A DNA stretch of 64,000 nucleotides from DASWJZ01 sp963739005 (GCA_963739005.1 CAVTYQ010000002.1:992001-1056000), one strand, 5' to 3'. Positions 45,585 to 54,687 are shown, counted from the stretch's first letter. Notes: a model not told the origin generated them from the sequence alone. Numbers and translations are program-made.

Positions 45585-47174
45585 TCAGCTCTTCGACGCA
45601 GTCCAATAATACGCCGAGCCAACCGCCGCGCCGGTGGAGAAGCCGTCAACGTTCTTGCGCAGCCCCACCTCCTCGATTTCCTGGAAAAGGGCGGCGAACG
45701 GCGACTTCTCCATCCAGATGCGCTGCATGTCTTCGTACATCTTCTTGCGCTTGTCGGTGTCCTTCTCCTGCACCGCCGCGTCGACCATCGCGGTCGTCTC
45801 GGTCGCCGCCCAGGCATTCCGCCAGGCGAGAACGCCGGTGAGCTTGGCCTCGTCGGAGTTGTCGGCATTGGATGCGAAGGTGCTCGCGTTCGTCTGCGGA
45901 TCCGGATAGTCGGGTCCCCACGATTCCAGGATCAGCTCATGCGTGCGCGCGCGGTAGGAATTCAGGATTTCGGCGCCGGTGCCGGTCTTGATCTCGACCT
46001 TCACGCCGGCCTGACCCATCGTGTCCTGGATCGACTGGGCCATATCGAGGCGGGCGGGGTCGTTGCGCACATAGAGCGTGACGCTGAACCCGTCAGGGTA
46101 GCCGGCAGCTGCGAGAAGCTCCTTCGCCTTGGCGACGTTGAGCGTGTAGGGCTTGTCGTCGATGGCGCCGAGGAAGCCGGCCGGCAGGAAGGCTTCGTGC
46201 GAGACCATCTGGCCCTTCAGGAAGGAATTCGCCATCCCGTCATAGTCGATCAGGTATTTCAGCGCTTCCATCACGCCGGGCTTGCTGAGTGTCTCGACCT
46301 TCTGGTTGCCGGCCACGTAGAAGATGCGGCCGCGCTGCTCGTCGAGCACCTTCAAATCGGGATTTGAGGAGATTGCCTTCACGTCGTCGGGCGCCATGCG
46401 GCGGACGAGGTCGACGTCGCCTTGCTCGAGCAGGAGCCTCGCGGTGGCGTTCTCGGGGATGTGGCGGATGTAGACGCGCTTCAGCGCAACCGTGCCGCCC
46501 CAGTAGTCCCCCGGCGATTCCAGCACGATGGAATCGTTCGGCTTCCACGAGCGCAGCGCATAAGGGCCCGATCCGGCGGAATTTGTCTTCAGCCACTCGT
46601 ATCCCATGTCGCCGTTCTGCTCGTGCTCGAGCGCGACCTTCTTGTCGACCACCGAAGCGACGATGGCGGTCAGGATGTTGTAGAAGAACGATGGCGCATA
46701 GACCTTGTCGGTGGTGATCTGCACCGCGTTGCCGTTCGCCGTGATCATCTGATCGACGTTCTCCGGCGTGAAGCCGAACTGCGTCAGGATGAACGCCGGG
46801 GTCTTGTTCAGCTTGACGGCGCGTTGCAGCGACCAGGCCGCATCCTCGGCGGTCACCGGATTGCCGCTGTGGAATTTCACGCCGTCGCGGATCTTGAACG
46901 TATAGGTCTTGCCGTCGTCGGCGACGCTCCAGCTTTCGGCGAGTCCCGGCTCTAGTTCGAAATTGTGCGCCGGGAGGATGCGGATCAGCCGGTCGTAGAC
47001 ATTCTCCAGAGCGTCGTTGCCGGAGAACTCGAAGCTTTCGGCAGGATCGAGCGAGACGATGTCGTCGATCTTGTCGGCGATGACGAGGGTGTCGGCGGGG
47101 GTTGCCGCCTCAGCCTGAGGCGCAAGAGCCAACGCGGCCGAAAAGGCCAGCGCTATCATGCTGAAATGTTTCAT
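45585..47174 (-). CDS. ABC transporter substrate-binding protein, family 5 (peptide/opine/nickel type)
   Basis: A 529-residue periplasmic protein. Signal peptide MKHFSMIALAFSAALALAPQ with cleavage after AEA. Family motifs: LDPAESFEFSGNDALENVYD, AESWSVADDGKTYTFKIRDG and VKFHSGNPVTAEDAAWSLQR. A strong Shine-Dalgarno (GGAGGGAAG) precedes ATG 47174. It heads an operon with two permeases and two ATPases and is preceded by a 268-bp gap without a gene, where its promoter must lie. The AraC gene upstream is on the same strand. The ligand is unknown. Confidence 0.93.
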   Translation of the reverse strand: MKHFSMIALAFSAALALAPQAEAATPADTLVIADKIDDIVSLDPAESFEFSGNDALENVYDRLIRILPAHNFELEPGLAESWSVADDGKTYTFKIRDGVKFHSGNPVTAEDAAWSLQRAVKLNKTPAFILTQFGFTPENVDQMITANGNAVQITTDKVYAPSFFYNILTAIVASVVDKKVALEHEQNGDMGYEWLKTNSAGSGPYALRSWKPNDSIVLESPGDYWGGTVALKRVYIRHIPENATARLLLEQGDVDLVRRMAPDDVKAISSNPDLKVLDEQRGRIFYVAGNQKVETLSKPGVMEALKYLIDYDGMANSFLKGQMVSHEAFLPAGFLGAIDDKPYTLNVAKAKELLAAAGYPDGFSVTLYVRNDPARLDMAQSIQDTMGQAGVKVEIKTGTGAEILNSYRARTHELILESWGPDYPDPQTNASTFASNADNSDEAKLTGVLAWRNAWAATETTAMVDAAVQEKDTDKRKKMYEDMQRIWMEKSPFAALFQEIEEVGLRKNVDGFSTGAAVGSAYYWTASKS

Positions 47175-47442
47175 GCTTCCCTCCGGTACCGGACGCGTGA
47201 CTGCTGGAAATCGAATTTGATCGGCTTCTGATCATCTTGTCTAGATGGCCAATTCCGGAGAGCCCATCCTCGCCGCTCACGTTCGTCGCCGGCCGCGCCG
47301 CCTTCGCGCTTCCGAACGCTCGTCGACTTCATGCCGAATGAGTCTCGGACGCGAATCACACGAGCCCACGCCACGAGAATCGGATGGCCTTCGGTCCATA
47401 GACGAAAGTCTCAGGTTACCTGGGGAATACCGTCAGGGCCGG

Positions 47443-48486
47443 CTAGGAGCGGCCTCTCACACCGGTCAGCCAAGCGCCCATGCTCGAAAAGTCAATTGAC
47501 TGGCCACCGTCGGGAATGCGCGATGTGAAATGCGTCGATTCCTCCCGACCCACATTCAGCGCAACAGATGGGGGAACACCGAAGCGCCGACGGAACGTCT
47601 TGCTGAAGTGGCCCGGGTCGTCAAATCCCCAACGGCTTGCGGTTTCCTGCACCGCGCCCCGGCCCGGCGGTGAGCGCAGCAGCTGATGGAAGGCACGATC
47701 GAGGCGCCGGTTCGTGATATATTGGGCAACGCCGCCTGTATCGGCGAAGTCACGATAGATCGAAGGCTTCGACACGCCGAATGCGCTGCAAAGATCTTCG
47801 ATACCGAGGTTTGGATCGGTCAAATGATTGTCGAGATAGGAGCGCATCTCGAGCCGGCGCTCCGCCGAGGGGCTTGTTGTTTCAGGCGTCTCGGACAACT
47901 CAGGAATGAGGAGCCCGCGCAACAGCCCGCGAAATCCCCCCGCGACGATGCCCGCCTCGTTCTGCTTCAGGATTGGCAACTGGTTCTTGAGGGCGAAGAA
48001 CGTGTCCATCAGAAAGCGGCCGGCGGACGAGGTGCCGGGGAACCGCATATGGGCCGGGTGGCGCTCCGGATCGTAGCCGATGGCGTCATGGGGAACGACG
48101 GCGCCAACCACAGAGGACTCCTCGGCGAGGGAGCAGAACTCGCGCGAGAAGTCGAAAATCTGGACCTCGCCCGGCACCAGCTCGAACGGGATATCTCCCA
48201 CGATGCCGCGGCAGCTGCCCCCGGTGTATATCTGGAGAGAGAGGTAGGCCGGGTCGTCTGAGGACTTCAAATAGTGCCTGAAAGACTGGGGCGAAAAGGC
48301 TACCTCGGTGAAAATCAGATCGTTGACCAGCCACGCTTTGGCGCTCTCTTTGCCGTCGGCCGTCTCTGACAGCGGCTCTACGTCAAAAAAAGGACGCACC
48401 GCCTCGCGCCACGCATCGAAGCACGACCGCCGCCCGACCAGCGTCGCGTCGAGTTGAACGGAGGGAATCGGGCAATCTTCCGCCAC
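47443..48486 (-). CDS. AraC family transcriptional regulator
   Basis: A 347-residue regulator. The N-terminal half resembles the AraC-binding-like domain of FeaR/NphR-type activators (YLSLQIYTGGSCRG). The C-terminal DNA-binding domain contains DLCSAFGVSKPSIYRDFADT and the conserved second motif VQETASRWGFDDPGHFSKTF followed by RRRFGVPPS. It lies upstream of the dipeptide-type transporter operon on the same strand and is a good candidate activator for it. The last 25 residues extend past the usual end. Confidence 0.9.
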   Translation of the reverse strand: MAEDCPIPSVQLDATLVGRRSCFDAWREAVRPFFDVEPLSETADGKESAKAWLVNDLIFTEVAFSPQSFRHYLKSSDDPAYLSLQIYTGGSCRGIVGDIPFELVPGEVQIFDFSREFCSLAEESSVVGAVVPHDAIGYDPERHPAHMRFPGTSSAGRFLMDTFFALKNQLPILKQNEAGIVAGGFRGLLRGLLIPELSETPETTSPSAERRLEMRSYLDNHLTDPNLGIEDLCSAFGVSKPSIYRDFADTGGVAQYITNRRLDRAFHQLLRSPPGRGAVQETASRWGFDDPGHFSKTFRRRFGVPPSVALNVGREESTHFTSRIPDGGQSIDFSSMGAWLTGVRGRS

Positions 48487-48516
48487 AATTCCTGATAGTC
48501 ATCAGAGTCGCGGCCA

Positions 48517-48711
48517 TCAATCAACTGGCTTCCGAATTCCCCATGTTATTTGATCTCTTCTGTACACTGACACGACGATGATCGAGAGCATGTCGATGCC
48601 GGCCTCCGCGGCGGCGCGCGCCTCGTCCTCGGTGTCGACGTAGAGCATCGTGAGCTGGCGCTTGCCTTTCATGGCGCGCATGTCGGCGACGGTCTTCCGG
48701 CTGCGGTTCAT
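48517..48711 (-). pseudogene. Truncated N-terminus of a ketopantoate hydroxymethyltransferase-like gene
   Basis: The 64-codon frame begins MNRSRKTVADMRAMKGKRQL and continues TMLYVDTEDEARAAAEAGID, the pattern of PanB-like proteins (TVADLRAMKGKR, TMLRV, AAGIDMLS). Homology stops after DMLSI, about residue 44, and the tail IIVVSVYRRDQITWG is unrelated. PanB relatives are about 260-280 residues, so roughly 85 percent is gone. It starts 20 bp after mocF on the same strand, so it was once the last gene of that operon. The family call rests on a short stretch. Confidence 0.5.
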
Positions 48712-48730
48712 TACGCCCCTCGATTGCTGA

Positions 48731-49912
48731 TCAGCCCTTGAGCAGAGCTTTGAGATTGACGGATGGATCGGCGAGCCGGGGTGGATCGGGCGCGATGCCG
48801 CGCTCGATCATCATCTCGGCGAGGCGGATATCCTTGGCGACCGCGTTGCCGCGTCCGATCCCGGCGGCGGCGACGAGAATGCCCCGCTCGCCGAACTCGA
48901 AGAGGACGAAGGCGCCCTCCCCGACATCGCGGCGGACGGCTTCGCGCCCCGCTTCCGGCAGCCCCGTCACCTGCATGCAGAGATCGTATTGGTCGGACCA
49001 GAACCAAGGAATCTTCGCGTAGGGATCGTCGTTGCCGAGCATGGCGCGAGCGACGTGGTTTCCCTGGTCCTGCGCCGCGCGCCAGCTTTCGAGTCGCACC
49101 CGCTTTCCGCGATAAGGAAAGGCGCAGCAGTCCCCGGCGGCATAGACGTCGAGCGCCGATGTGCGGAAGCATTCGTCGACGACGATGCCGTTCTCGACCA
49201 TAAGTCCCGCCGCCTCGGCGAGTGCGATGTTCGGCACGGCGCCGACGCCGGCCACCACGATATCGCTCGCGATTCTGCGCCCGTCGGCAAGCGTCACGCT
49301 GCCCGACTCGGCCTCCTTAACATGAGCTCCGAGGATGATCTCCACGCCTTCGCTTCGGTGCCGTCGCTCGGCGACGGCAGCAATGTCCGCCGGAACAGCT
49401 CGGGCCATTAATCGGTTGGCCGCCTCGATGACCGTAACCTTTGTACCGAGCGTGCGCGCCGTGGCGGCGAGCTCGAGACCGATGAACCCGCCCCCGATGA
49501 TCGCCAGGTGCTTGTCGCCAGACATCGTGGAGAGGATCGCCCGCGCGTCATCGAACGTGCGCAGCGTGAGCGCTCTCTCCATGCCCGGAAAACGCCTCGC
49601 GGTGGCGCCCGTCGCGAGGAGGAGCTTGTCGAAGGCAAGTGAGCCCTCTTCGGTTTTGACGACTTTCCCGCCGACGTCGATCGCCGTGACCCGCTGGCTG
49701 CGCAGGAGCGCGATGCCGCCTGAAACAAAGGCCTCCTCGGCGGCGATGTGTTTCGCTGCGACCGGATACTGCTTCGAAAGCGGCGGGCGCTCGTAGGGAA
49801 GATGCGGCTCGTCGCCGATCAACGTCACCGGCCCCGCGAAGCCCGCCTCACGCAGCGCGAAGGCTGCGCGCACCCCGCATTCGCCTGCGCCGACGATGAC
49901 GACGCCCGCCAT
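48731..49912 (-). CDS. mocF: NAD(P)/FAD-dependent ferredoxin reductase, MocF type
   Basis: A 393-residue flavoprotein with an FAD-binding start VVIVGAGECGVRAAFALREA, NAD-binding LAIIGGGFIGLELAATA and DVYAAGDCCAFPY, plus the reductase C-terminal domain (YDLCMQVTGLP). It is of the rubredoxin/Rieske-ferredoxin reductase class and would pass electrons from NAD(P)H to the adjacent ferredoxin. Its neighbours, a Rieske ferredoxin 3 bp upstream and a di-iron desaturase/hydroxylase, give the mocDEF order reported for rhizopine catabolism in Rhizobium leguminosarum. The moc assignment rests on that synteny. Confidence 0.85.
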   Translation of the reverse strand: MAGVVIVGAGECGVRAAFALREAGFAGPVTLIGDEPHLPYERPPLSKQYPVAAKHIAAEEAFVSGGIALLRSQRVTAIDVGGKVVKTEEGSLAFDKLLLATGATARRFPGMERALTLRTFDDARAILSTMSGDKHLAIIGGGFIGLELAATARTLGTKVTVIEAANRLMARAVPADIAAVAERRHRSEGVEIILGAHVKEAESGSVTLADGRRIASDIVVAGVGAVPNIALAEAAGLMVENGIVVDECFRTSALDVYAAGDCCAFPYRGKRVRLESWRAAQDQGNHVARAMLGNDDPYAKIPWFWSDQYDLCMQVTGLPEAGREAVRRDVGEGAFVLFEFGERGILVAAAGIGRGNAVAKDIRLAEMMIERGIAPDPPRLADPSVNLKALLKG

Positions 49913-49915
49913 CGG

Positions 49916-50230
49916 TCACGCAAGCTCGATGAAGACAGTGCCGTTCTCAACCTTTGTCGGATAGGTATTGAGATTGACGCAAGCAGGTGCACCTTTGGCT
50001 TCGCCGGTCCGATAGTCGAACCGTCCGTTGTGTTTCGGACATTCGATGACGTAGTCCATCACCAGCCCGTCCTTGAGATGCACGTGCTCGTGGGTGCAGA
50101 GGCCGTCGGTCGCAAAATATTCGTCGGAGGGGCTGCGGTAGATCGCATAGGTCTTGCCGCCATGGTCGAAGCGGATCAGATCCTCCTCTTCCACGGCGTC
50201 GGCCGCGCAGGCCTCAACCCATTGCGCCAT
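49916..50230 (-). CDS. mocE: Rieske-type [2Fe-2S] ferredoxin, MocE type
   Basis: A 104-residue soluble protein. Cluster ligands are C45 and H47 (GLCTHEHVHL) and C64 and H67 (IECPKHNGRFDYRTGEAKG). Length and motif order match small Rieske ferredoxins such as MocE. It would carry electrons from the reductase at 48731-49912 to the di-iron enzyme at 50268-51353. The spacing of 3 bp and 37 bp to the neighbours supports a single operon. Confidence 0.88.
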   Translation of the reverse strand: MAQWVEACAADAVEEEDLIRFDHGGKTYAIYRSPSDEYFATDGLCTHEHVHLKDGLVMDYVIECPKHNGRFDYRTGEAKGAPACVNLNTYPTKVENGTVFIELA

Positions 50231-50267
50231 CGTCCTCCTCCCTTGAGATGGATGGGTTCGAACGTCG

Positions 50268-51353
50268 TCAGGCGGCCATCATCGACGGCTCGAGATCGTG
50301 AAACTCAGCCTTGTACGGCTTTGCCGTCGGCGGCAGCTCGCGCTTCAGGAAGTAGTCCTCGTATTTGAGCTGCCGGAGGACCGCCGGCCACATCTCGCGA
50401 TAAGCTTGGGCGATCGACCTGTTCGGCGCCGGCAGATCGTCCTTGATCAGCGCATGCAGCTTCGGCAGCGCATGATAGGGCACCATCGGGAACATGTGGT
50501 GCTCCACGTGGTAGTTCATGTTCCAATAGACGAAGCGGCTGACCGGGTTCATGTAGACGGTGCGGCTGTTCAGCCGGTGATCGATGACGTTCTCGGCGAG
50601 GCCGCCGTGCTGCAAGAGGCCCGTCATCACATGGTGCCAGGCGCCGTAGAGGCGCGGAAGGCCGACCAGCATCAGCGGCAGGATGGAGCCCATCGCGAGC
50701 GCGAGCGCGATTGTCGCCGCGTAGATCGCGAGCCAGACGCGGGCGACGAAGACAACGCGCGGCTGCTCGTTCTCCGGGATGAAGGTCTCCTCCTCCGCGC
50801 TAAGCACGCCGAACGCGTTCAGGAGCATGGCCTTCATGGCGTGGAACGCGTCAACGAGGCCGAAGAAGTTCGCGAAGACGCGCAACAGCTCCGGCGGCCG
50901 CATGACTGCGATCTCCGGGTCGCGCCCGACGATAATCGTGTCGGTATGGTGGCGAGTATGGCTCCAGCGCCATTCCACCGGGTTGCGCATGATCATGAAC
51001 GAGGCGATCTGGTAGACGACGTCGTTCATCCAGCGCGTCTTGAACGCAGTGCCGTGTCCGCATTCGTGCCAGCGCGAATCCGTGGCCGAGCCGTAGAGCA
51101 CGCCGTAAGCGAGGAAGAAGGGGATCGACCAGGCGCTCGGCCACAGCCAGACGCCGACGCCGGCGAAGACGACCATCGAGCCGAGCCAGAGCGCCGTGTC
51201 GCGGATCGCCGGGCCGTCGGAGCGCTTCATAAGCTCCTTCATGGTCTTGCGGGGGATGTCCGTGTGGTACCACTCCGCTGACGCCAGCCCCTTCTCAACG
51301 GCGAGCTGGGCGTCGCGCCCGACGAGGCTGTAGTCGCGAGAGCCTCTTGCCAT
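50268..51353 (-). CDS. mocD: Membrane di-iron fatty-acid-desaturase/hydroxylase family protein, MocD type
   Basis: A 361-residue membrane protein. The three histidine boxes are H96-ECG-H100, H132-TR-HH (135-136) and H282-VE-HH (285-286), and hydrophobic segments lie at about 55-90 and 205-235. The superfamily includes desaturases and alkane hydroxylases. With a Rieske ferredoxin and a reductase downstream it forms the MocD-MocE-MocF set proposed to demethylate 3-O-methyl-scyllo-inosamine. A plain lipid desaturase is the alternative, but inositol genes on the other side of the promoter favour MocD. Start at 51353 follows GGAGGGA. Confidence 0.82.
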   Translation of the reverse strand: MARGSRDYSLVGRDAQLAVEKGLASAEWYHTDIPRKTMKELMKRSDGPAIRDTALWLGSMVVFAGVGVWLWPSAWSIPFFLAYGVLYGSATDSRWHECGHGTAFKTRWMNDVVYQIASFMIMRNPVEWRWSHTRHHTDTIIVGRDPEIAVMRPPELLRVFANFFGLVDAFHAMKAMLLNAFGVLSAEEETFIPENEQPRVVFVARVWLAIYAATIALALAMGSILPLMLVGLPRLYGAWHHVMTGLLQHGGLAENVIDHRLNSRTVYMNPVSRFVYWNMNYHVEHHMFPMVPYHALPKLHALIKDDLPAPNRSIAQAYREMWPAVLRQLKYEDYFLKRELPPTAKPYKAEFHDLEPSMMAA

Positions 51354-51436
51354 GATGGATCCCTCCATTGATCGGCCGAAGGATAGCAGGCTCCCGAAGG
51401 CTATCAAACGCCTGTGCAATTTTTTCTTTCATTCAT

Positions 51437-51461
51437 GTCAAGAATTGATATGCTTCTTGAC
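51437..51461. promoter_or_regulatory. Inverted repeat between mocD and the LacI gene
   Basis: GTCAAGAA-N9-TTCTTGAC is a perfect 8-bp dyad in the divergent promoter region, 84 bp before mocD and 23 bp before the LacI-family gene. It is the best candidate operator for that regulator. Confidence 0.65.
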
Positions 51462-51483
51462 GTAATTGCATCATGAGCAGCCC

Positions 51484-52515
51484 ATGGGATCGCGCCCGAC
51501 GATAGCGGATCTGGCGAAGCAGGCCGGCGTGAGCGTCGCCACGGTTGACCGCGTCCTGAACGGCCGGCATCGCGTGCGCGAGGAGACGGCGCGGCGCGTC
51601 TACGAGGCCGCCAACGAGATCGGCTACCACGGCGCTTCCCTGATCCGGCAGCGCATGGTCGCCGGCCTGCCGGAGATGCACTTCGGCTTCGTGCTGCAGA
51701 AGGAGCACCAGCCCTTCTATCAGGCGCTCGCGGCGGAGCTTGCGAAGGCGGTCGAGCGGGCGTCCGGCGTGCGCGGCAAGGCGCATATCGAATTCGTCAA
51801 GACACAGACGCCGCAGGAGGTGACCGCGGCGATCGACCGGCTGAAGGGCCGGTGCGAAGCACTCGCCATGACCAGCCTCGATCACCACACCGTCACGCGC
51901 GCGGTCGCCGCCCTCAAAGCGGAAAAAAAGCCGGTCTTTTCGCTGCTGTCCGATTTTGCGCAGGGCGTGCGCGAGTCCTATGTCGGCCTCAACAACATGC
52001 GCGTCGGGCGGACCGCCGCCTGGTTCATTGCGCGCACCGCGCGGCGCCCCGGAAAGGTGGCGGTGTTCGTCGGCAGCCACCGCTGGCACGGCCATGAATT
52101 GCGAGAAACGGGCTTTCGCAGCTTCTTCCGCGAATTCGCCCCGAGATTCGAGGTGCTGGAGACGCTGGTCAACCTGGAGACGCGTCGGGTGACGCACGAG
52201 GCGACGCTTCATCTTCTGGAGCGGCATCCGGATATCGCCGGGATGTACGTTGCAGGCGGCGGCATGGAGGGCGCCATCACCGCGCTGCGCGAGTCGGAGC
52301 TCCAGAACCGGCCAACGGTCATCGTCAACGAGCTGACGCCGGATTCCCTCGCCGCGCTGCAGGACAACATCGTCACAGCCGTCATCGGTACGCCGCGCGA
52401 GACCATGTGCGCCGCCCTTGTCGATTTGATGATCTCGACCGTCACGCAGGGACCGTCCGATACGCCCGGCCAGCTCTTCCTGCCCTTCGATCTGCATGTG
52501 CCCGAAAGCGTTTGA
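51484..52515 (+). CDS. LacI family transcriptional regulator
   Basis: A 343-residue regulator. DNA-binding domain: PTIADLAKQAGVSVATVDRV with NGRHRVREETARRVYEAANE. The effector domain (FGFVLQKEHQPFYQALAAEL) is of the sugar-binding periplasmic type and carries HRWHGHELRETGF. ATG 51484 is the first ATG in frame; no good Shine-Dalgarno is present and a TTG at 51466 is possible. It is divergent from mocDEF and precedes the iolI-like gene, so it likely controls rhizopine or inositol genes. Confidence 0.9.
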   Translation: MGSRPTIADLAKQAGVSVATVDRVLNGRHRVREETARRVYEAANEIGYHGASLIRQRMVAGLPEMHFGFVLQKEHQPFYQALAAELAKAVERASGVRGKAHIEFVKTQTPQEVTAAIDRLKGRCEALAMTSLDHHTVTRAVAALKAEKKPVFSLLSDFAQGVRESYVGLNNMRVGRTAAWFIARTARRPGKVAVFVGSHRWHGHELRETGFRSFFREFAPRFEVLETLVNLETRRVTHEATLHLLERHPDIAGMYVAGGGMEGAITALRESELQNRPTVIVNELTPDSLAALQDNIVTAVIGTPRETMCAALVDLMISTVTQGPSDTPGQLFLPFDLHVPESV

Positions 52516-52661
52516 GGTCTTTGAGAGACGCCGCTCCTTCTGACGACACAATTCTTTCAGGAATGATGGTTTTTCTCGCAGAATCGCATTGACCGTCCCC
52601 GCCCCTCCAAACATCCTCCGCGCGAACCGGGAGTCCACCGGCGGCATCGGGAGCACCCATC

Positions 52662-53492
52662 GTGAACGGCAACCCGGAATTCGCCCTCAATCACATGTGC
52701 GCGCCTGCGCTCGGTGTCCCGGAGTTCTTCGACCTCGCCCGCTCGCTCGGCATCTCGGCGGTCGAGATCCGCAACGACCTCCCGGGCCGTCCCATTCTCG
52801 ACGGAACGGATGCGGCGGCGATCCGCGCGGCAGCCGCGGAGCGCAATCTGCGCATCCTCTCCATCAACGCCCTGCAGCGCTTCAACCTGTGGACCGAAGA
52901 GCGCGCGCGCGAAGCCGGCGAATTGATCGACTACGCGGTCGGCTGCGGCGCCGAAGCTCTGGTGCTCGTCCCGCTCAACGACGGAACCGGCCGGGCCAAT
53001 GGTGAGCGGCAGGCGAACCTGCGCATCGCGCTGAAGGCGCTCATGCCGATGCTCCGGGCCGCCGGCGTCAGGGGGCTGGTCGAGCCGCTAGGCTTCGAAG
53101 AGTGCTCCCTGCGCTTCAAGTCCGAGGCGGCGGAAGCAATCCGCTCCATCGACACGCAATCGACCTTCGCGCTCGTGCACGACACGTTCCACCATCACCT
53201 CGCGGGTGAACAGGACACCTTCGCGGACCTGACCGGGCTGGTGCACATCTCCGGTGTGAGCGACGCCTCCGTCGCCGTCTCCGACATGCGCGACGACGAC
53301 CGGGTTCTCGTCGACGCCAAGGATCGCCTTGAGAACGTCGAGCAGATCCGGAGCCTATTGGCTGCCGGCTACACAGGGCCGCTGTCTTTCGAGCCTTTCG
53401 CGCCGTCCGTCCACGGCTCCCGCGATATCGCAGCGGAGCTGCGTCGAAGTATGCAACACGTCGCCGCAAGATTGACCGCGAAAGCGGCTTGA
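52662..53492 (+). CDS. iolI: 2-keto-myo-inositol isomerase-like TIM-barrel protein
   Basis: A 276-residue TIM barrel starting at GTG 52662. The segments FALNHMCAPALGVPEFFDLA, VEIRNDLPGRPILDG and LVPLNDGTGRANGE match IolI-type inosose isomerases, and metal ligands are expected at E in VEPLGFEECSLRF, D-x2-H in VHDTFHHHLAGEQD and E in LSFEPFAPSVH. It would interconvert keto-inositols. It lies after the LacI gene and before the inositol-type ABC transporter. MocC of rhizopine catabolism is a related fold, so a MocC-like role is an alternative. Confidence 0.8.
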   Translation: MNGNPEFALNHMCAPALGVPEFFDLARSLGISAVEIRNDLPGRPILDGTDAAAIRAAAAERNLRILSINALQRFNLWTEERAREAGELIDYAVGCGAEALVLVPLNDGTGRANGERQANLRIALKALMPMLRAAGVRGLVEPLGFEECSLRFKSEAAEAIRSIDTQSTFALVHDTFHHHLAGEQDTFADLTGLVHISGVSDASVAVSDMRDDDRVLVDAKDRLENVEQIRSLLAAGYTGPLSFEPFAPSVHGSRDIAAELRRSMQHVAARLTAKAA

Positions 53493-53538
53493 GCCGGCGC
53501 TCGGCCGCCACGATTCGCCTTGACAGCCTCGGTCCAGG

Positions 53539-53555
53539 ATGGAATATTTATTTCA
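53539..53555. promoter_or_regulatory. IolR/RpiR-type box 1
   Basis: ATGGAATATTTATTTCA fits GGAA-N6-TTTC, one base off the GGAA-N6-TTCC motif known for rhizobial IolR. It lies before the inositol-type binding-protein gene. Two more copies are at 56809 and 57741. Confidence 0.6.
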
Positions 53556-53707
53556 AATGAGATGAAGCTTGCTCGTAGCATTCCATTTCGGTTTGGAGCA
53601 TGACTTCCCTGTCAGGCGGCAACGCAGCCGTTCCAAACTTCCCCCCGTGAGGGGGAAACCGGCAGAAAAGGGTGGGGCCGGCCACCCGCTATCGCGGAGG
53701 AACAGTA

Positions 53708-54649
53708 ATGAAGAAACTCATCCTGGGCGTCGCCCTCACGGCTCTGATGTCCTCGGCGTCCTACGCCGAGACGGTCGGCGTCAGCATGGCGCGCTTCGAC
53801 GACAACTTCCTGACAGTGCTCAGGAACGGCATCCAGGCCGATGCTGAGAAGATGGGCGTGACGGTTCAGATCGAGGACGCCGGCAACGACGTGGCCAAGC
53901 AGCTCGACCAGATCAAGAACTTCGCCGCGTCGGGCGTCGACGCGATCATCGTGAACCCGGTCGACACTTCCGCCACCCAGGCGATGACCGACGCCGCGGC
54001 TGCCGCCAAGGTGCCGCTGGTCTACGTCAACCGCGAGCCGATCAATGTCGACACGCTACCCGACGGTCAGGCCTTCGTCGCATCGAACGAGAGGGACTCG
54101 GGCACGCTCGAGACCAAGGAGATTTGCCGTCTCTTCAAGGAGGAAGGAAAGGCCGAGGTCAGCGTCTACGTGATCATGGGCGAGCTGTCGAACCAGGCGG
54201 CGCAGCAGCGCACCAAAGACATCCATGACGTGATCGGCGGTGCGGACTGCGGCGTGAAGGTCAACATCATCGACTCGCAGACTTCCAACTGGATGCGAGA
54301 TCAGGCGCAGAACTTGATGACCAACTGGCTGTCGACCAACACCGCCTTCGACGGTGTGATCGCCAACAACGATGAGAGCGCCATCGGCGCGATCCAGGCG
54401 ATGAAGGCGGCCGGCATCGACATGAAGAGCGTTGTGGTCGGCGGGGTGGACGCGACCCAGGACGCGCTGGCGGCTATGCAGGCGGGCGATCTTGACGTCA
54501 CTGTGTTCCAGAATGCGGCGGCCCAGGGTGCAGGCTCGCTCGACGCGGCGCTGAAACTCGCCAAGGGCGAAGCCGTGGACAAGAAGGTCTACGTCCCGTT
54601 TGAGCTGGTGACGCCGGCCAACATCGACAACTACCTGAAGAAGAACTGA
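53708..54649 (+). CDS. Inositol/rhizopine-type ABC transporter substrate-binding protein
   Basis: A 313-residue periplasmic protein of the ribose/xylose class, closest in pattern to IbpA and MocB. Signal peptide MKKLILGVALTALMSSASYA. Mature features: ARFDDNFLTVLRNGIQADAE, NPVDTSATQAMTDAAAAAKV and VGGVDATQDALAAMQAGDLD. The Shine-Dalgarno GGAGGAA precedes ATG 53708. A 12-bp hairpin separates it from the permease gene. Import of myo-inositol or a methylated amino-inositol is inferred from the enzyme neighbours. Confidence 0.88.
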   Translation: MKKLILGVALTALMSSASYAETVGVSMARFDDNFLTVLRNGIQADAEKMGVTVQIEDAGNDVAKQLDQIKNFAASGVDAIIVNPVDTSATQAMTDAAAAAKVPLVYVNREPINVDTLPDGQAFVASNERDSGTLETKEICRLFKEEGKAEVSVYVIMGELSNQAAQQRTKDIHDVIGGADCGVKVNIIDSQTSNWMRDQAQNLMTNWLSTNTAFDGVIANNDESAIGAIQAMKAAGIDMKSVVVGGVDATQDALAAMQAGDLDVTVFQNAAAQGAGSLDAALKLAKGEAVDKKVYVPFELVTPANIDNYLKKN

Positions 54650-54657
54650 CGCAGCGG

Positions 54658-54687
54658 GTCCGGGCGGGGTAGAGTCCCCGCCCGGAC
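54658..54687 (+). other. Intercistronic stem-loop after the binding-protein gene
   Basis: A perfect 12-bp stem (arm GTCCGGGCGGGG) with a 6-base loop lies 9 bp after the binding-protein stop and 67 bp before the permease start. There is no T-run. The position matches the hairpins at 384-421 and 45525-45553. Confidence 0.75.
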
